Assembly: GCA_963675135.1 (NCBI GenBank)
Contig: OY776125.1
Coordinates: 47,398,513 to 47,462,512, forward strand
Origin: Galeopsis tetrahit
Taxonomy: Eukaryota > Streptophyta > Magnoliopsida > Lamiales > Lamiaceae
Length of the DNA: 64,000 nt
Direction: 5' to 3'
The notes under the pieces are model-generated. The model worked only from the letters and a program-made list of their open reading frames with translations, was not told where the DNA came from and searched no databases. How positions within the stretch are numbered: the stretch's first letter is position 1; each line of letters begins with the position of its first letter. The position numbers and the translations under genes are program-made. Below are positions 63,620-64,000 of this stretch, piece by piece.

Positions 63620-64000
63620 CGATCAGTTTGGTGTGGTTATCCGGATATGTCCTTATCCTACGATTTTAAAGGGCTCATCATTAGCAAAGTAGACTTGTCC
63701 GAATTCGCCAGACACATAGTTTTCCATTATTTCAGCTTCACTACAAGAGTGGAATGATGCTTAAGAATCTAACACCCACGATTCTAGCGGACTACTGACA
63801 CTCAAGACCAACACGTCTCCAATATCATCTGTGGTTGCATTTATTGTCTTCTTCTCATTTTGTCCCTTCTTGTTTTTCTTGGGTGTTGAACAATGGTTCT
63901 TGTAGTGACCAAACTCATCACAATTCCAGCACTGGATCGAGTCTTTATCTTTCTTGGATTGACTATTTCCTCTGGATTTTGATCTGCCACGATTCTGCTT
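63620..64000 (-). pseudogene. Copia gag zinc knuckle and protease (broken)
   Basis: Reading the minus strand from the window edge: a basic stretch RGKSKSRGNSQSKKDKD, then CWNCDEFGHYKNHC, a CX2CX4HX4C knuckle (63890-63931), then KKNKKGQNEKK. The protease active-site block reads VLDS-stop-ASFHSC: TAA (63761-63763) stands where DSG needs Gly. FANDEPFKIVG follows, then another stop at about 63620. The start of gag is outside the window. Confidence 0.85.

Larger units (their letters stand above)
60304..64000 (-). mobile_element. Tork-type Ty1/copia retrotransposon (3' part)
   Basis: Reading the minus strand from the window edge: gag zinc knuckle, protease, integrase, RT, RNase H, polypurine tract and 3' LTR, which is the Copia order. 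The gag start and the 5' LTR lie beyond 64000. Several stops and frameshifts make the copy inactive. The 'YAEVEQGADRRKWRVAMDDE' and CAAGTGGGAGATTG tract features fit the Tork/Tnt1-like lineage. Confidence 0.9.

Noticed and set aside
1..64000. CRISPR arrays, rRNA, tRNA genes, bacterial-style operons or riboswitches
   Set aside because: None was recognised on either strand. Short repeat arrays here are plant minisatellites without spacer structure. tRNA genes were checked only by eye, so a covariance-model scan could still find one.

Overview
This 64 kb window looks like nuclear DNA from a plant, most likely a eudicot. It is AT-rich and intergenic, and is built almost entirely of plant transposable elements: Sirevirus, Athila-like, Tork-like, hAT, MULE, pogo, Helitron, LINE and Stowaway. 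I see no bacterial operons, rRNA or CRISPR, recognised no tRNA, and found no intact single-copy host gene. Host genes appear only as fragments: a GH38 alpha-mannosidase pseudogene and a PP2C phosphatase piece inside a MULE-like element. Assignment below eudicot level is not supported; an asterid is a guess.

Layout from left to right. 1-9084 is the 3' part of a Sirevirus-type Ty1/copia element: an intact pol end, a very large env-position ORF split by one in-frame stop, and an 1880-bp LTR. 11.5-16.9 kb is a nested stack: a LINE on the minus strand interrupted by a 4.2-kb hAT element (8-bp TSD), which is itself interrupted by a 1.2-kb MULE-type element (9-bp TSD), with a hAT MITE close by. 17.2-17.8 kb is a Stowaway-like MITE holding a second MITE. 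18.07-18.92 kb is a retroposed sequence with a 19-bp TSD. 19.1-20.25 kb is a GC-rich TIR element. 21,678-29,434 is a structurally complete but non-autonomous Ty3/gypsy (Athila-like) element: two LTRs, TSD CAAAC, and gag plus protease but no RT, RNase H or integrase.

30.5-32.1 kb is a decayed MuDR/MULE transposase on the minus strand. 33.7-34.4 kb is a solo LTR. 34.4-36.3 kb holds exon-like remnants, including the alpha-mannosidase pseudogene. 36,551-38,286 is an inverted Sirevirus LTR fused to a broken Copia RT (38,287-39,447). 41.08-41.85 kb is a pogo/Emigrant-like element, next to a candidate Pack-MULE (41,912-43,682) that joins a MULE N-terminus to PP2C exons. 44-55.9 kb is an AT-rich, decayed Helitron with Rep remnants and a clear 3' hairpin plus CTAG end; MITEs sit inside it. 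56.2-58.9 kb is a second TIR element of the 19.1-kb family, carrying a solo LTR (TSD CTCCC). 60,304 to the window end is a decayed Tork-type Copia element on the minus strand.

No genes here work together as a pathway. The shared logic is transposition, nesting and decay. The most noteworthy points are the env-position protein with two UIM-like motifs and no visible membrane segment, the MULE-PP2C chimera, the gag-protease-only gypsy element, and several insertions whose nesting order is fixed by exact target-site duplications. All coordinates and TSDs were read by eye; no database search was run.
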